In this document: positions 54,698-62,551 of the stretch, piece after piece
Position numbering within the stretch: position 1 is the stretch's first letter
Layout of the letters: each line of letters begins with the position of its first letter
Source: an uncultured Lachnospiraceae bacterium
Lineage (GTDB): Bacteria > Bacillota > Clostridia > Lachnospirales > Lachnospiraceae
Assembly (NCBI GenBank): GCA_910577115.1
Contig: CAJTMC010000008.1
Coordinates: 42,223 to 106,222, forward strand
Direction: 5' to 3'
Length of the DNA: 64,000 bases
Made by a program: the position numbers and the translations under genes
The notes under the pieces: generated by a model
What the model was told of the DNA's origin: nothing
Seen by the model: only the letters and a program-made list of their open reading frames with translations
Database searches by the model: none

Positions 54698-55639
54698 CTA
54701 ATCCGCAAGCCGCTCCACATCAGCAATCGAAAGCCCTAAGTATTCTGCAATCTCTTCGATTGTCAGTTTTCCTGTTTTCAGCATTCTGCGCGCTGTTTCT
54801 TCTTGTATTTCTTTTCTTCCTTCCTGTCTTCCTTCTAGTCTTCCCTCTTTGCGTCCCCTGTTCAAAATGACTCTTGCCTCTGTTTCAATAAGCGCTCCGC
54901 CCATTATATCACCTACGCCTTTCTGCACATTTTCATATTTCTGTGCGATTTCTCTAATCACATCGCCCGATAACTCTATAATTGTCCGTTTTTCAAATGC
55001 GCCAATTATGCCCTGTTGCTCCAGTTTGTCAAGCCTTATTAAAATGTCCTGATACTCTGCCTTTAACTCCGCCAGTTTTTCTTCATTATTATTATACTCC
55101 GGAAAGCGTTTCTCATGTGAAAAAATATAAAATGGGATAAGCAGCAATAGCCGCTTTTCAAAAATGTCATCTAATGAATAAGCCTGCACTTTCATAATCG
55201 GCACATCATACTGCACAGTTCCGCCCGGAGTGATTATGACATACCTCATTTTATCAGGTGTCTTTTTATAAGCTCTAAGATACAAAACCGCGGTATTCGG
55301 AAACGTCACTGTCAGGGTTTCTTTTGTCACCTCACCCTCGTCCAGCGCTATTTGAGCGTCGTATTCGAACAACCGGATTGTCATTCGCCCGTCCGGCGGG
55401 CTGCTTTCACACTCAAGATGATATTTCTTTTTTGTCCTGCCAATAATTGCAAAATTGGTGTCCGTTATTCTCTCCTGATCTGCCGCGTCCTGTTGGTCGA
55501 TAAAATGCTCATTCGGATAGAACTCTATTTTCTCGTCCCCTGTATACTGTTCGCCAAAAATCTCATTGATAACCGGAATAATCAACTGCCGGCAGTCATT
55601 TAAGATTGTGCGGAACGCTCCGTCGTATATATTTCCCAT
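54698..55639 (-). CDS. Rpn-like PD-(D/E)XK nuclease / putative transposase family protein
   Basis: 313 aa. The N-terminus DGAFRTILNDCRQLIIPVINE is typical of the family. A nuclease-like core holds RITDTNFAIIG, KKYHLECESS (the D...ExE pair) and IRLFEYDAQIAL. The C-terminal third is helical, with a Gly/Arg/Glu repeat GRLEGRQEGRKEIQEE and an HTH-like end KLTIEEIAEYLGLSIADVERL. Such proteins are abundant in gut Clostridia; Rpn members promote recombination in E. coli, the role here is unknown. AAGGGG precedes the ATG. Confidence 0.75.
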   Translation of the reverse strand: MGNIYDGAFRTILNDCRQLIIPVINEIFGEQYTGDEKIEFYPNEHFIDQQDAADQERITDTNFAIIGRTKKKYHLECESSPPDGRMTIRLFEYDAQIALDEGEVTKETLTVTFPNTAVLYLRAYKKTPDKMRYVIITPGGTVQYDVPIMKVQAYSLDDIFEKRLLLLIPFYIFSHEKRFPEYNNNEEKLAELKAEYQDILIRLDKLEQQGIIGAFEKRTIIELSGDVIREIAQKYENVQKGVGDIMGGALIETEARVILNRGRKEGRLEGRQEGRKEIQEETARRMLKTGKLTIEEIAEYLGLSIADVERLAD

Positions 55640-55674
55640 ATGTTGCCCCTTATTTGTTTTCTGATTTTATCATA

Positions 55675-56088
55675 TCATTTTTTGCTATCTGGGGCAAGTA
55701 CGTCAAGCTTTAAAATCTTTTGCTGCGCAAAGACCTTTTTGGCAGTAAATATTGCATTCAGCACGCGCGGAAAGCCGACATACGGAATGCACTGCGTAAA
55801 TGTTTCTATGATTTTCTCCGCTGATACGCCAACATTCAGCGCACCGTTGATATGCACCTCCAACTGCGGCTCACAGCCGCCCGCAGTCAACAGGCTTGTA
55901 ATTGTGATAAGCTCCCGTTCCTGTAAGGACAAGCCTGCGCGGGGATAGATTTCTCCGAACGCAAACTCGACAATGTATCTGCCGACGTCAGGAGCGATGT
56001 CCTCGAGCGACCTGATGACAGCTTCACCGCCTACCCCGTCAATTTTTCCAAGCTGTTCCATTCCTTGTTCAAAACGTGTCTGTTTCAT
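55675..56088 (-). CDS. Carboxymuconolactone decarboxylase family protein
   Basis: 137 aa, one CMD domain. RYIVEFAFGEIYPRAGLSLQ, ERELITITSLLTAGGCEPQL and EVHINGALNVGVSAEKIIE are the family core; the Cys and His positions match the gamma-carboxymuconolactone type rather than the CxxC of AhpD. A role in redox stress or aromatic metabolism cannot be decided. AGGAGG precedes ATG. Its promoter region has a MerR-type palindrome, and a MerR gene lies 1 kb away. Confidence 0.9.
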   Translation of the reverse strand: MKQTRFEQGMEQLGKIDGVGGEAVIRSLEDIAPDVGRYIVEFAFGEIYPRAGLSLQERELITITSLLTAGGCEPQLEVHINGALNVGVSAEKIIETFTQCIPYVGFPRVLNAIFTAKKVFAQQKILKLDVLAPDSKK

Positions 56089-56117
56089 TTAATTCTCCCT
56101 CCTGCTTTCGTTTATAC

Positions 56118-56235
56118 TATAATTGCTGACGCAATTACGGCGTTGTTTATGCCCTTTCGGACAGTATATGTGTGTCTCATGATATTACAATTTCTCATGC
56201 CCTTTTGAGCAGTATCATGTCTGCCAACGTGGTGC
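56118..56235. repeat. Intergenic repeat element, copy 1 (in the CMD 5' region)
   Basis: Contains AATTGCTGACGCAATT, a hairpin, and two units of the form ATACTG(T/C)(C/T)C-(A/G)AAA-GGGCAT read toward the CMD gene, each with a short GYYC...GGGC stem, ending near GTTGGCAGACAT. A second copy is at 59041-59118 with the same order and the same orientation relative to its downstream gene. Confidence 0.55.
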
Positions 56236-56239
56236 TATA

Positions 56240-56275
56240 AGCGTAATACTTAAACCATAGTTTAAGTCAAGCGTT
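56240..56275 (-). promoter_or_regulatory. MerR-type promoter/operator of the CMD gene
   Basis: On the minus strand TTGACT is followed by the palindrome ACTTAAACTATGGTTTAAGT (56267-56248) and, after a 19-bp spacer, TACGCT as -10. A long 19-bp spacer filled by an inverted repeat is the hallmark of promoters activated by MerR-family regulators. Confidence 0.65.
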
Positions 56276-56465
56276 TTTTGCGTAAAAACTTCAAGCTTGG
56301 TTTTGGCAATTTTGAAAACACATTTATTTTATAAAAAAATTTGTCCCTTTTACCTTTCATGTTGATGCGTCTAAGCACCAGCGATTTCACCAATCACAGC
56401 TTGAAACTAGAAGTTGGACATGATATACTCATCTCAACAAATCGACGTTTGAAAGGAGATGGACA

Positions 56466-57017
56466 ATGAAAAAGATTATTGCAGCGGCACTTTGCTTCGC
56501 ACTTTCAATACCGTTGACAAGTTGTGGGAAAGCACCTGCAGCTGAGAGTAGTGAACCCTCAAACGCGAACAGTGTAATCAAATGGTTTGATTGCCTTAAC
56601 GGAGATGAAATGGTTTGGGATGGCGTTAAAGAGTATAATTTGGACGAATTTACAGGAGTTACTTTTCGTTGTTATTCAGAACACTTAGAGGCTGCAACAG
56701 ATAATGGTGCAGTTCAGCTCTATACCGGAATGCCAATTTGGAGCGTTTATTTCTATGATTTGACTGGTGACGGCAATCCGGAAATTTGTTCAACCTTAAG
56801 TATTGGCTCAGGAATAATAGATAATCGAATCCTGATTTACGACTATGCCGGCGGCGCAAGTTATGAACTTTCGGATCGGGGTAATTTTGACTATGTTCTC
56901 AATATGCAAGAAGATTCTCTTGTTGTTGAAAAGCGTGCATATATGCAAGATGAAATCATTGAATCAGGAGAACTGGTTTTTCTGAATGATACAATTCAGG
57001 TTAAAACGGAAAAATAA
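56466..57017 (+). CDS. Lipoprotein of unknown function
   Basis: 183 aa. Signal peptide MKKIIAAALCFALSIPLTSC with lipobox LTSC. Mature part: acidic, with YFYDLTGDGNPEICSTLSIGSGIIDNRI, a VCBS-like DxxGDGxxE loop similar in kind to the loops of the large lipoproteins at 35.7-46.2 kb. It ends with short strands. AAAGGAG lies 6 bases before ATG. The frame of the downstream MerR gene overlaps slightly only if a far-upstream start is used. Confidence 0.8.
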   Translation: MKKIIAAALCFALSIPLTSCGKAPAAESSEPSNANSVIKWFDCLNGDEMVWDGVKEYNLDEFTGVTFRCYSEHLEAATDNGAVQLYTGMPIWSVYFYDLTGDGNPEICSTLSIGSGIIDNRILIYDYAGGASYELSDRGNFDYVLNMQEDSLVVEKRAYMQDEIIESGELVFLNDTIQVKTEK

Positions 57018-57069
57018 CTTCTCATTCAGCCATTTTACAAAAGGGGCATTTATCAACACGAAAGGTAAA

Positions 57070-57474
57070 ATGGATAAAAATTTTGAAAAGGAAATGATGT
57101 ACCATATGACAATTGGTGAAATCGCAAAACAGACAAACTTACCGGAAAGTACGCTGCGGTATTATGAGAAAAAAGGATTGCTGAAAGTGGAGCGCGACGA
57201 GAACCTCCGACGTGTATATCGCGAGGGCGACGTAGAATGGATTCAATTTATCCGCCGCCTGAAAGAAACGGGAATGCCGCTGAAAACGATACGGCATTAT
57301 TCCGAGCTGCGTTACCTGGGTTCCGAAACAATACCCGAGCGCCTTGCGATGCTACAGGCGCACAGGGAATATGTTTGGGAACAGCAGCAAAAATGGGCGC
57401 AATATTTACGAAATTTGGAAGATAAAATTGACTACTATCAAAACGCTATAGACAATGACAAGCATCGGATTTAG
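57070..57474 (+). CDS. MerR family transcriptional regulator
   Basis: 134 aa from ATG 57070 (AAAGG 4-5 bases upstream); the ATG at 57106 just before TIGEIAKQT is an alternative. Winged helix TIGEIAKQTNLPESTLRYYE-KKGLL at the N-terminus, RRVYREGDVEWIQFIRRLKETGMPLK and a C-terminal coiled coil. It looks like the AdhR/stress-response branch without metal-binding Cys. It probably controls the CMD gene, whose promoter has a MerR-type spacer palindrome; that link is inference. Confidence 0.88.
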   Translation: MDKNFEKEMMYHMTIGEIAKQTNLPESTLRYYEKKGLLKVERDENLRRVYREGDVEWIQFIRRLKETGMPLKTIRHYSELRYLGSETIPERLAMLQAHREYVWEQQQKWAQYLRNLEDKIDYYQNAIDNDKHRI

Positions 57475-57477
57475 TAT

Positions 57478-57906
57478 TTATTGCTCCGGTTCACAGTCTT
57501 TTAGGAAAAAGCGCAACGCCATAACCGTAACGGCAACCTTAAATTTTATTTCCTCCGGCACCTTTTTCGGAGGATTTGATAAAATTTTATCAATATCCTG
57601 TTTATCCACGCCTGCCATTTTCGCAATTGTCTTTTTCGACAGACCATGATAAGAAATAAGCACCTGCAAAAACGCACATAATTTTGAATGTTTATCCTCA
57701 ACAGCGCTCAAATATAAAAAAGAAATTTTGTTAAAAAGCCGAAAACGGTACGTTGCATCGTCCGGTAAAAAGTCAACATTTCCCTCAGCCAAAGTAATCA
57801 CCTGCTCTACAGGTAACTGCAGCACTTTAGAAAGTGTTTCTATATGAAAGTCATATTCTTCAAGAAGCACTTTTAACTGTTCTGTTACATTGTCTTTTTT
57901 GTCCAT
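57478..57906 (-). CDS. Helix-turn-helix domain protein
   Basis: 142 aa. Two HTH-like segments are visible: HIETLSKVLQLPVEQVITLAEG near the N-terminus and HGLSKKTIAKMAGVDKQDIDKIL near residue 90. Between them is a helical stretch. This type of small HTH protein is common in Clostridia; the target is unknown. It converges with the MerR gene, with 3 bp between the stops. Confidence 0.7.
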   Translation of the reverse strand: MDKKDNVTEQLKVLLEEYDFHIETLSKVLQLPVEQVITLAEGNVDFLPDDATYRFRLFNKISFLYLSAVEDKHSKLCAFLQVLISYHGLSKKTIAKMAGVDKQDIDKILSNPPKKVPEEIKFKVAVTVMALRFFLKDCEPEQ

Positions 57907-57986
57907 ACGAATCTCCTGATTTGCAGATTTTCATTCCGCTCACGATTTTCAATAACAACCATAAACGTCCAAAAAATCCTGTTAAA

Positions 57987-58625
57987 TTACACGGTTTCCT
58001 GAAAACGAAATTCACTTCCGTCATAAACAAGCTTTAAAACAGCCGTATTTTTTACTTTGTCCATCGCACACAACTGCTCTGGTGCAAACAGATACAATAG
58101 CGTTTTTATAACAAACGCATGTGTTACTACTAATATATTGCACTCTCCATTTCCCGATTCCGTTTGGGCAATTTCCTCCAAAACATCTTTCAGGCGGTAT
58201 GAAATATCCTCAAAGGATTCTGCCATACCTGTTGTATCATGTTCAAAAATCGCTGCCGCAACATCGGAAAGGCGTCTGTTTAATTCCATGAATGAAGAAG
58301 CACCCAGCCAGTCTGATACCGTTTGAATAAACACTGTATTATTTTCCGCATCCATAGAGCCCAGACACCATTCCCGCAGTCTTTTGTCTTTATGAACCTG
58401 CACGCCGTCATTGTCACAAGCCGATAAAATCAGCTTTGCAGTTTCTTCCGCCCTCAAGGTATCGCTTGTGTATGCCGCGTTCAGTCCTATATCCCGAAAT
58501 GTATCGCCTAATTCTACCGCCGCCTTTTTTCCGTTCTCCGTAAGCGGTGAATCACTCCACCCCTGCGCTCTGTTTATCCGGTTCAACAATGTTTCTCCAT
58601 GTCGGACAATATAAAAAGAAATCAT
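57987..58625 (-). CDS. Histidine phosphatase family protein
   Basis: 212 aa from ATG 58625, which has AGGAG 4 bases upstream; an upstream ATG at 58649 lacks an RBS. The phosphohistidine motif FYIVRHGETLLN is at residues 4-15, with WSDSPLTENGKKAA, AYTSDTLRAEETAKLI, LREWCLGSMDAE and the second catalytic His in VVTHAFVI. Phosphoglycerate-mutase-like fold; substrate unknown (GpmB/CobC-like enzymes are possible). Given the B12 context, an alpha-ribazole phosphatase is possible but not shown. Confidence 0.9.
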   Translation of the reverse strand: MISFYIVRHGETLLNRINRAQGWSDSPLTENGKKAAVELGDTFRDIGLNAAYTSDTLRAEETAKLILSACDNDGVQVHKDKRLREWCLGSMDAENNTVFIQTVSDWLGASSFMELNRRLSDVAAAIFEHDTTGMAESFEDISYRLKDVLEEIAQTESGNGECNILVVTHAFVIKTLLYLFAPEQLCAMDKVKNTAVLKLVYDGSEFRFQETV

Positions 58626-58653
58626 AATACTCCTATCCCTGATAGTCAAAAGC

Positions 58654-58863
58654 TTACTGATGCTTCTGCCGATACTCCGCTTTTACTTTATCAATCGTTT
58701 TCCCGCCAATACCGAAATTTTTATCCGGCAGTTCCTTAATCGTCATGGTAAAAAATTCCTGCGGGACATTCATAATCTCAGAAGATACTTCTGTCAATCG
58801 CTTAATTAACAGCTCCTTCTGTTCATCGGATAAAGCCCCGCTCTCTACTGTAATATAAGGCAT
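58654..58863 (-). CDS. 4-oxalocrotonate tautomerase family protein
   Basis: 69 aa. PYITVESGALSDEQKELLIK begins with the catalytic Pro after the initiator Met, and PQEFFTMTIKELPDKNFGIGG follows. Length and layout match the small tautomerases. AAAGGAG precedes ATG 58863. A truncated second copy, with the same N-terminus and a decayed version of the RBS, lies at 61870-61955. Confidence 0.9.
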   Translation of the reverse strand: MPYITVESGALSDEQKELLIKRLTEVSSEIMNVPQEFFTMTIKELPDKNFGIGGKTIDKVKAEYRQKHQ

Positions 58864-59040
58864 TTTTAATCTCCTTTTGTCTTGTTTATTGTTATCTGTT
58901 TCGATAACTATAATCTTACCATAATAGAATATGGATTGCCAATATAAGATTGTTACTTTTCCAAGAGCAGACTGAAAAATATGTTGAAAGAACATTTTAA
59001 ATGCACTCGATAAAATATCAGATGCTTTTGATGTTTAAGT

Positions 59041-59118
59041 ATGGTACAATGTCGGCAGACATTATACGCGCCCGAATGGGCATGATCTTACCGTAATTGC
59101 GGCAGCAATTATGGTATA
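59041..59118. repeat. Intergenic repeat element, copy 2 (in the 5' region of the DUF4317 gene)
   Basis: Read on the plus strand: GTCGGCAGACATTATACGCG, CCCGAATGGGCATGATC (stem GCCC-GAAT-GGGC), then CCGTAATTGCGGCAGCAATT. Each of the three blocks is present in copy 1 at 56118-56235. TATACT at 59115 could be the -10 of the gene that follows. Confidence 0.55.
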
Positions 59119-59186
59119 CTGTTAACAGAATCCCTTGGGGTGAAATACAACACATGGCAAAAAAATCATTCAGGAGCGGAACAAAC

Positions 59187-59813
59187 ATGGAAATCAACAG
59201 AGAAGATATGCTTGAGCTTACAAGGCGCATGACTCCTAAAAGAAACTGTTTTTCAAGGATCGCAGGTGCATATTTTGACGAAGACGGATTTATTGACGGT
59301 ACTTTTAACAGGCATTTCCTAAAGCTGTCACAAAAAGATATTGAAACCAATCTTTATCTTGCAAAGACGGTACCATTTTCAGAAACAAATAAAAACTTAA
59401 TATACCATCCCTATTCCACAGAAGATAAGAAAACCGGACATATCTGGCAGATGCTCATGGGGCTAAAGGACTGCGGATTAAAAAACGATGCATTGCTGGA
59501 GCTTTTTTATGAATACATCGGGGAAAAATACATATCCGCAAAGCCGTATGCTGTCAGAATACTATTTGGAAGTTATGACATTCCTATAAAAGCGAAAGAC
59601 AAAGAAAATTTGTGGGAATCGGAAGAAGTATATGAATTCATTATATGTACTTTCTGTCCTCTGCTTGATGATTATGAAGCAGGGCCTCCTGAATGCGGTT
59701 TCCTGTTTCCGGCGTTCATTAACAGAGGTGCTGATATAAATGGGATTATGGTTTATCAGGCAGATGAAAAATGTCCCCATGAAGAACTGGTTCAGAAAAT
59801 ATTATTCCGTTAA
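59187..59813 (+). CDS. DUF4317-like protein, short form
   Basis: 208 aa from ATG 59187 (CAGGAGCGG upstream). EINREDMLELTRRMTPKRNC and RIAGAYFDEDGFIDGTFNRH match the N-terminal region of DUF4317, and ECGFLFPAFINRGADINGIM matches its GFLFPAFxxRxxDI block. Members known to me are near 380-400 aa, so about half of the middle and C-terminal part is missing; the frame is intact, so it is either a natural short form or a shortened copy. Function unknown. It overlaps the convergent ECF gene by 4 bp. Confidence 0.65.
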   Translation: MEINREDMLELTRRMTPKRNCFSRIAGAYFDEDGFIDGTFNRHFLKLSQKDIETNLYLAKTVPFSETNKNLIYHPYSTEDKKTGHIWQMLMGLKDCGLKNDALLELFYEYIGEKYISAKPYAVRILFGSYDIPIKAKDKENLWESEEVYEFIICTFCPLLDDYEAGPPECGFLFPAFINRGADINGIMVYQADEKCPHEELVQKILFR

Positions 59814-60319
59814 ATATTCCTCTCCGCGAGCCTTAATGCTGAAGCAATTGGCATAATCAATATTCCGCACAGGAAATTACTGGCACCATGAATACAGTCC
59901 CACGGCAGCCCCGCAATAATCCATGCCATCATTGCCTTAAAACTGAATCCATAGATGATTGCCTGTGCCGGAGCATACAATGTCCCAAACAAAATCCCAT
60001 GCGCTGCGCATACTGCCATATACACGACAGGCTGCATTTTTTTCGGCATCCTCTTGGGAAGCAGCATAACAGCCCCCCAAAGGATAGTCCATAAATATAA
60101 ATAAGGAATCCACCATGCGGCAAAACCACAAAAAACTCCATTCAAAATTACATAAGTATAAATTGGATATAATGCTTTTTTTCTATATACAACCGTAAAT
60201 GCGACTGTAAATACGCCAATCAGATGCACATTGGGTATGAACTCCATAATAATCTTTGAAGCATACATAACAGCTCCAAGCATTCCAAAAACGGCAATTT
60301 CCCTGATTGTAAGCTTCAT
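59810..60319 (-). CDS. ECF transporter S component
   Basis: 169 aa, five to six membrane helices, e.g. IAVFGMLGAVMYASKIIMEF, LIGVFTVAFTVVYRKKALYP and YVILNGVFCGFAAWWIPYLY. The early Arg-Glu and Gly-Ala-rich first helix is the S-component pattern that binds the shared EcfT. It starts 2 bp after the DUF4430 gene upstream and is under the same cobalamin-riboswitch-like leader, so its substrate is probably a corrinoid or a precursor. EcfA/EcfT are not in the window. Confidence 0.82.
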   Translation of the reverse strand: MKLTIREIAVFGMLGAVMYASKIIMEFIPNVHLIGVFTVAFTVVYRKKALYPIYTYVILNGVFCGFAAWWIPYLYLWTILWGAVMLLPKRMPKKMQPVVYMAVCAAHGILFGTLYAPAQAIIYGFSFKAMMAWIIAGLPWDCIHGASNFLCGILIMPIASALRLAERNI

Positions 60320-60321
60320 GC

Positions 60322-60789
60322 TTATTCAACCTGAAAGGAATAATTATCCCCTTCTGTGATCATGGTAGAATCGACGCCTGTCTGTGCATATTCGCCATTG
60401 ACATAAAATGCCCAATATGCACCATCTTTATCATAATCAGCAGTTATGCCGTTGACTGTTTTTACATAAAGACCATAGCTGCTTTCCTCGCCGGCAATTA
60501 ATCCAAGCTCCGTCAATGCCTCCCCTACCGTTTCTTTGTCAGTATGGATTTCAAACTGTGTTTCATTGCCTTCTTTATCCACTACGGTAAAGGTAAATTT
60601 TGTGCTGCCCTCTCCAAGCTGATTGGAATCAGCCTGTACATTCGTCTGAGCATTCACTTCTGTTCCTTCGCCGGAAGGCGTACGATTGCCTGCGCTGCCA
60701 TTACAACCGGTTGTAAACAACGCCATAGCCACAATAAGCGCCATACAAAGGATAAATGACGATAATTTTTTACTACGTTTCATTTGCAT
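60322..60789 (-). CDS. DUF4430 domain lipoprotein
   Basis: 155 aa. Lipoprotein signal SSFILCMALIVAMALFTTGC, then a linker (GNRTPSGEGTEVNAQTN) and one DUF4430 domain: FTVVDKEGNETQFEIHTDKE, TVGEALTELGLI, YGLYVKTVNGI, AYWAFYVNGEYAQTGV. DUF4430 resembles the C-terminal domain of transcobalamin and is often next to ECF S components. AAGGAG lies 9 bases before ATG 60789. It probably presents a corrinoid to the transporter encoded next. Confidence 0.88.
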   Translation of the reverse strand: MQMKRSKKLSSFILCMALIVAMALFTTGCNGSAGNRTPSGEGTEVNAQTNVQADSNQLGEGSTKFTFTVVDKEGNETQFEIHTDKETVGEALTELGLIAGEESSYGLYVKTVNGITADYDKDGAYWAFYVNGEYAQTGVDSTMITEGDNYSFQVE

Positions 60790-60863
60790 ATCCTTAATCT
60801 CCTTCGATTTTTTATTTCCTCTAAAAACCGGCGCTCGCAGTTATAAAAAAGAGGATTTATATT

Positions 60864-61032
60864 GTCCGGATATTCCGACTTGGCACTCTATTAACCGGCC
60901 TTCTCAGATATACTCCAATGGATTTTCCCTAAATTGTGGCTTTCGGTTAGGCTAATAGCATTTCACATATGCCTTACGGCGACGGGCTCGTACAGTATTT
61001 GCATCTGTTTCCCCAAACAATACAGCTTTTAT
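60864..61032 (-). ncRNA. Cobalamin riboswitch (probable)
   Basis: Read on the minus strand: TTGGGGAAACAGATGCAAAT, then ACGAGCCCGTCGCCGTAA, the GCCCGYCGCYGTAA core of cobalamin riboswitches. Then come AAAGCCAC followed by GGGAAAATCC (the B12-box GCCACTG is reduced to GCCAC), and the 3' element GCCAAGTCGGAATATCCGG, which matches GCCAnGTCAGnAnACCTGCC. It ends 75 bp before the DUF4430 start. Some core bases deviate, so it may be a divergent subclass. Confidence 0.72.
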
Positions 61033-61192
61033 CATAATATATTGCAGTCAATGAGTCAACAGCATTATCAACAGAGATATTATCCTGCAAGCCGCATAAG
61101 TAATCTCATTTTAATTGTCTGACAGAGGTGCTTCCTGTTTTTGGCGCAAATAAGAGCGCCTGCATCACTGATACAAGCGCCATTTGTTTCCT

Positions 61193-61513
61193 TTATTCGG
61201 ATTCACCAAACAATATCCTCATGTAATCCATTTTTTCCATAATGATTCTGACAACTTCTATATAGTTGTCCTGATAACTATCATACACACGATAGAATGC
61301 CTTATACTTTTTAAAATTGACTATATAAAAACTGGTAAAAAGCCCTCTGTATACAAGCGGTATTCCAGAAAGAGGAAATTGCTTTTTCTTCTCTATCTCG
61401 TCTATAAAATCACATACCTGTCAGCAACATCAGATTCTTTTGAGGCATCATACACTCCATCCCGCCTCCATATCGCGCAGTGCCCCCGGTGTATAACGGA
61501 TTTTATATTCTAT
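61193..61513 (-). pseudogene. Frameshifted RelE/ParE-family toxin
   Basis: VIEYKIRYTPGALRDMEAGW, a stop, a shift to VYDASKESDVADRYV, a second shift to DFIDEIEKKKQFPLSGIPLV, then YRGLFTSFYIVNFKKYKAFY, and RVYDSYQDNYIEVVRIIMEK to TAA at 61193. Joined, they give a complete ~105-residue ParE/RelE toxin with the usual Arg and Tyr in the last strands. Two frameshifts separate the parts. Immediately downstream of an intact antitoxin. Confidence 0.75.
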
Positions 61514-61782
61514 CACCTGTCATTCCTTCTATTATTAAAATGGCTGCGGAAATCATCCTCTGAAATCCACCCCTCCTCTTCTACTGAGCGGATACCGGCA
61601 TTAAGTTCACATAGCAGCTGAATCATAGCCTCTGCTTTCTGGAAGTTTTCCTCATCCTTCATATCACGAATGCTGTAGGCTCCATGCCCATTTCGTGTTA
61701 AATACACAGGCGAACCGGCAGATACTTTTTCTAAAACACTGCCATAATTTCTTAAATCTGAAACAGGTGCAATCGTCGCCAT
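61513..61782 (-). CDS. Phd/YefM-type antitoxin
   Basis: 89 aa. ATIAPVSDLRNYGSVLEKVS and GSPVYLTRNGHGAYSIRDMK are the DNA-binding N-terminal half; the C-terminal tail is helical. AAAGG precedes ATG. A palindrome TTCTAT-GAATTT-ATAGAA (61796-61813) just upstream could be its operator. The partner toxin gene that follows is broken by two frameshifts, so this appears to be a solitary antitoxin. Confidence 0.85.
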   Translation of the reverse strand: MATIAPVSDLRNYGSVLEKVSAGSPVYLTRNGHGAYSIRDMKDEENFQKAEAMIQLLCELNAGIRSVEEEGWISEDDFRSHFNNRRNDR

Positions 61783-61869
61783 ATACCCACATCCTTTCTA
61801 TGAATTTATAGAAATATGATAACATAGTCTATCCATTCCTTCAAAATATTATTTGATGAATTTATCGTA

Positions 61870-61955
61870 ACCGTCATTCCAAATTGACCGGATAACGTTA
61901 ACAGCTCCTTTTGTTCATCAGATAAAGCTCTACTCTCAACTGTAATATAAGGCAT
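61870..61955 (-). pseudogene. Truncated duplicate of the tautomerase gene
   Basis: MPYITVESRALSDEQKELLT is nearly identical to the start of the gene at 58863, with one G-to-R change, then the sequence diverges (LSGQFGMTVTIN). The bases before it, AAAGTAGATTAAGA, are a mutated version of the AAAAGGAGATTAAAA leader of that gene, so the duplication included the RBS. Confidence 0.75.
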
Positions 61956-62008
61956 TCTTAATCTACTTTCGCATATTTGGGATAGCAAAAAGGTGTAAAG
62001 CCTTATTT

Positions 62009-62401
62009 CTATCCACAATCCTCTGCCAGTTCCAATATTGTGGTCAGGCTTTTTTCTTCTACAGGAGTAACGACTAATACGTCAATTCCCATGTCGAGCA
62101 TTTCCGTAATCTGCTGCGCCTGTCTGTCTGCATTCAGCGCCGGATCACGCAAGACCATTTTGTCGCCTTCCGCCTCGATTCTTGCGCTGATTTCTTCGCT
62201 CATGATTTTGTAGAACTCGTTATTCATTGTCATGTAGCTGGCACCAATCAGGTGGGAATTTTCTTTTTGGTTGACGGAGTAGTCCTTTTTGGAATATCCT
62301 GCTAAGATGCCTGCTGTGATAAGGGCGATGTTGAGCATTATGAGAATGCTCCAAAATTTTTTCCTGAATTGATTTTCTTCTGTGTTGTTTTGTTCGTTCA
62401 A
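62009..62401 (-). pseudogene. Truncated sugar-binding protein (N-terminal part only)
   Basis: 130 codons from TTG 62401, which has CAGGAGG at good spacing (an ATG at 62437 is upstream of that RBS). A membrane anchor ILIMLNIALITAGILAGY is followed by a periplasmic-binding-protein type 1 start: HLIGASYMTMNNEFYKIMSE, VLRDPALNADRQAQQITEML and VLVVTPVE. The frame ends after ILELAEDCG where the family continues about 200 residues. It is a 3'-deleted solute-binding or sensor protein. Confidence 0.72.
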
Positions 62402-62551
62402 TGGCGGCGCCTCCTGAATTAATTGCATAGACTTCAATAAATAAGGTTATTATATCATTTTTTGCAGTTCTTTACAAATGACAAACCGGTGAGTGCATTA
62501 TCTGCAAAATGCATGTACTATATATTTTAAAATACAAGGACAAGGAGATTT

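Noticed and set aside
57987..58625. Calling the histidine phosphatase an alpha-ribazole phosphatase (CobC)
   Set aside because: It lies 37 kb from the cobalamin cluster and no CobC-specific motif is visible, so only the family is given.
61184..61621. Plus-strand 145-codon frame
   Set aside because: Antisense to the frameshifted toxin and the antitoxin end; the minus-strand reading gives recognisable ParE/RelE and Phd proteins.
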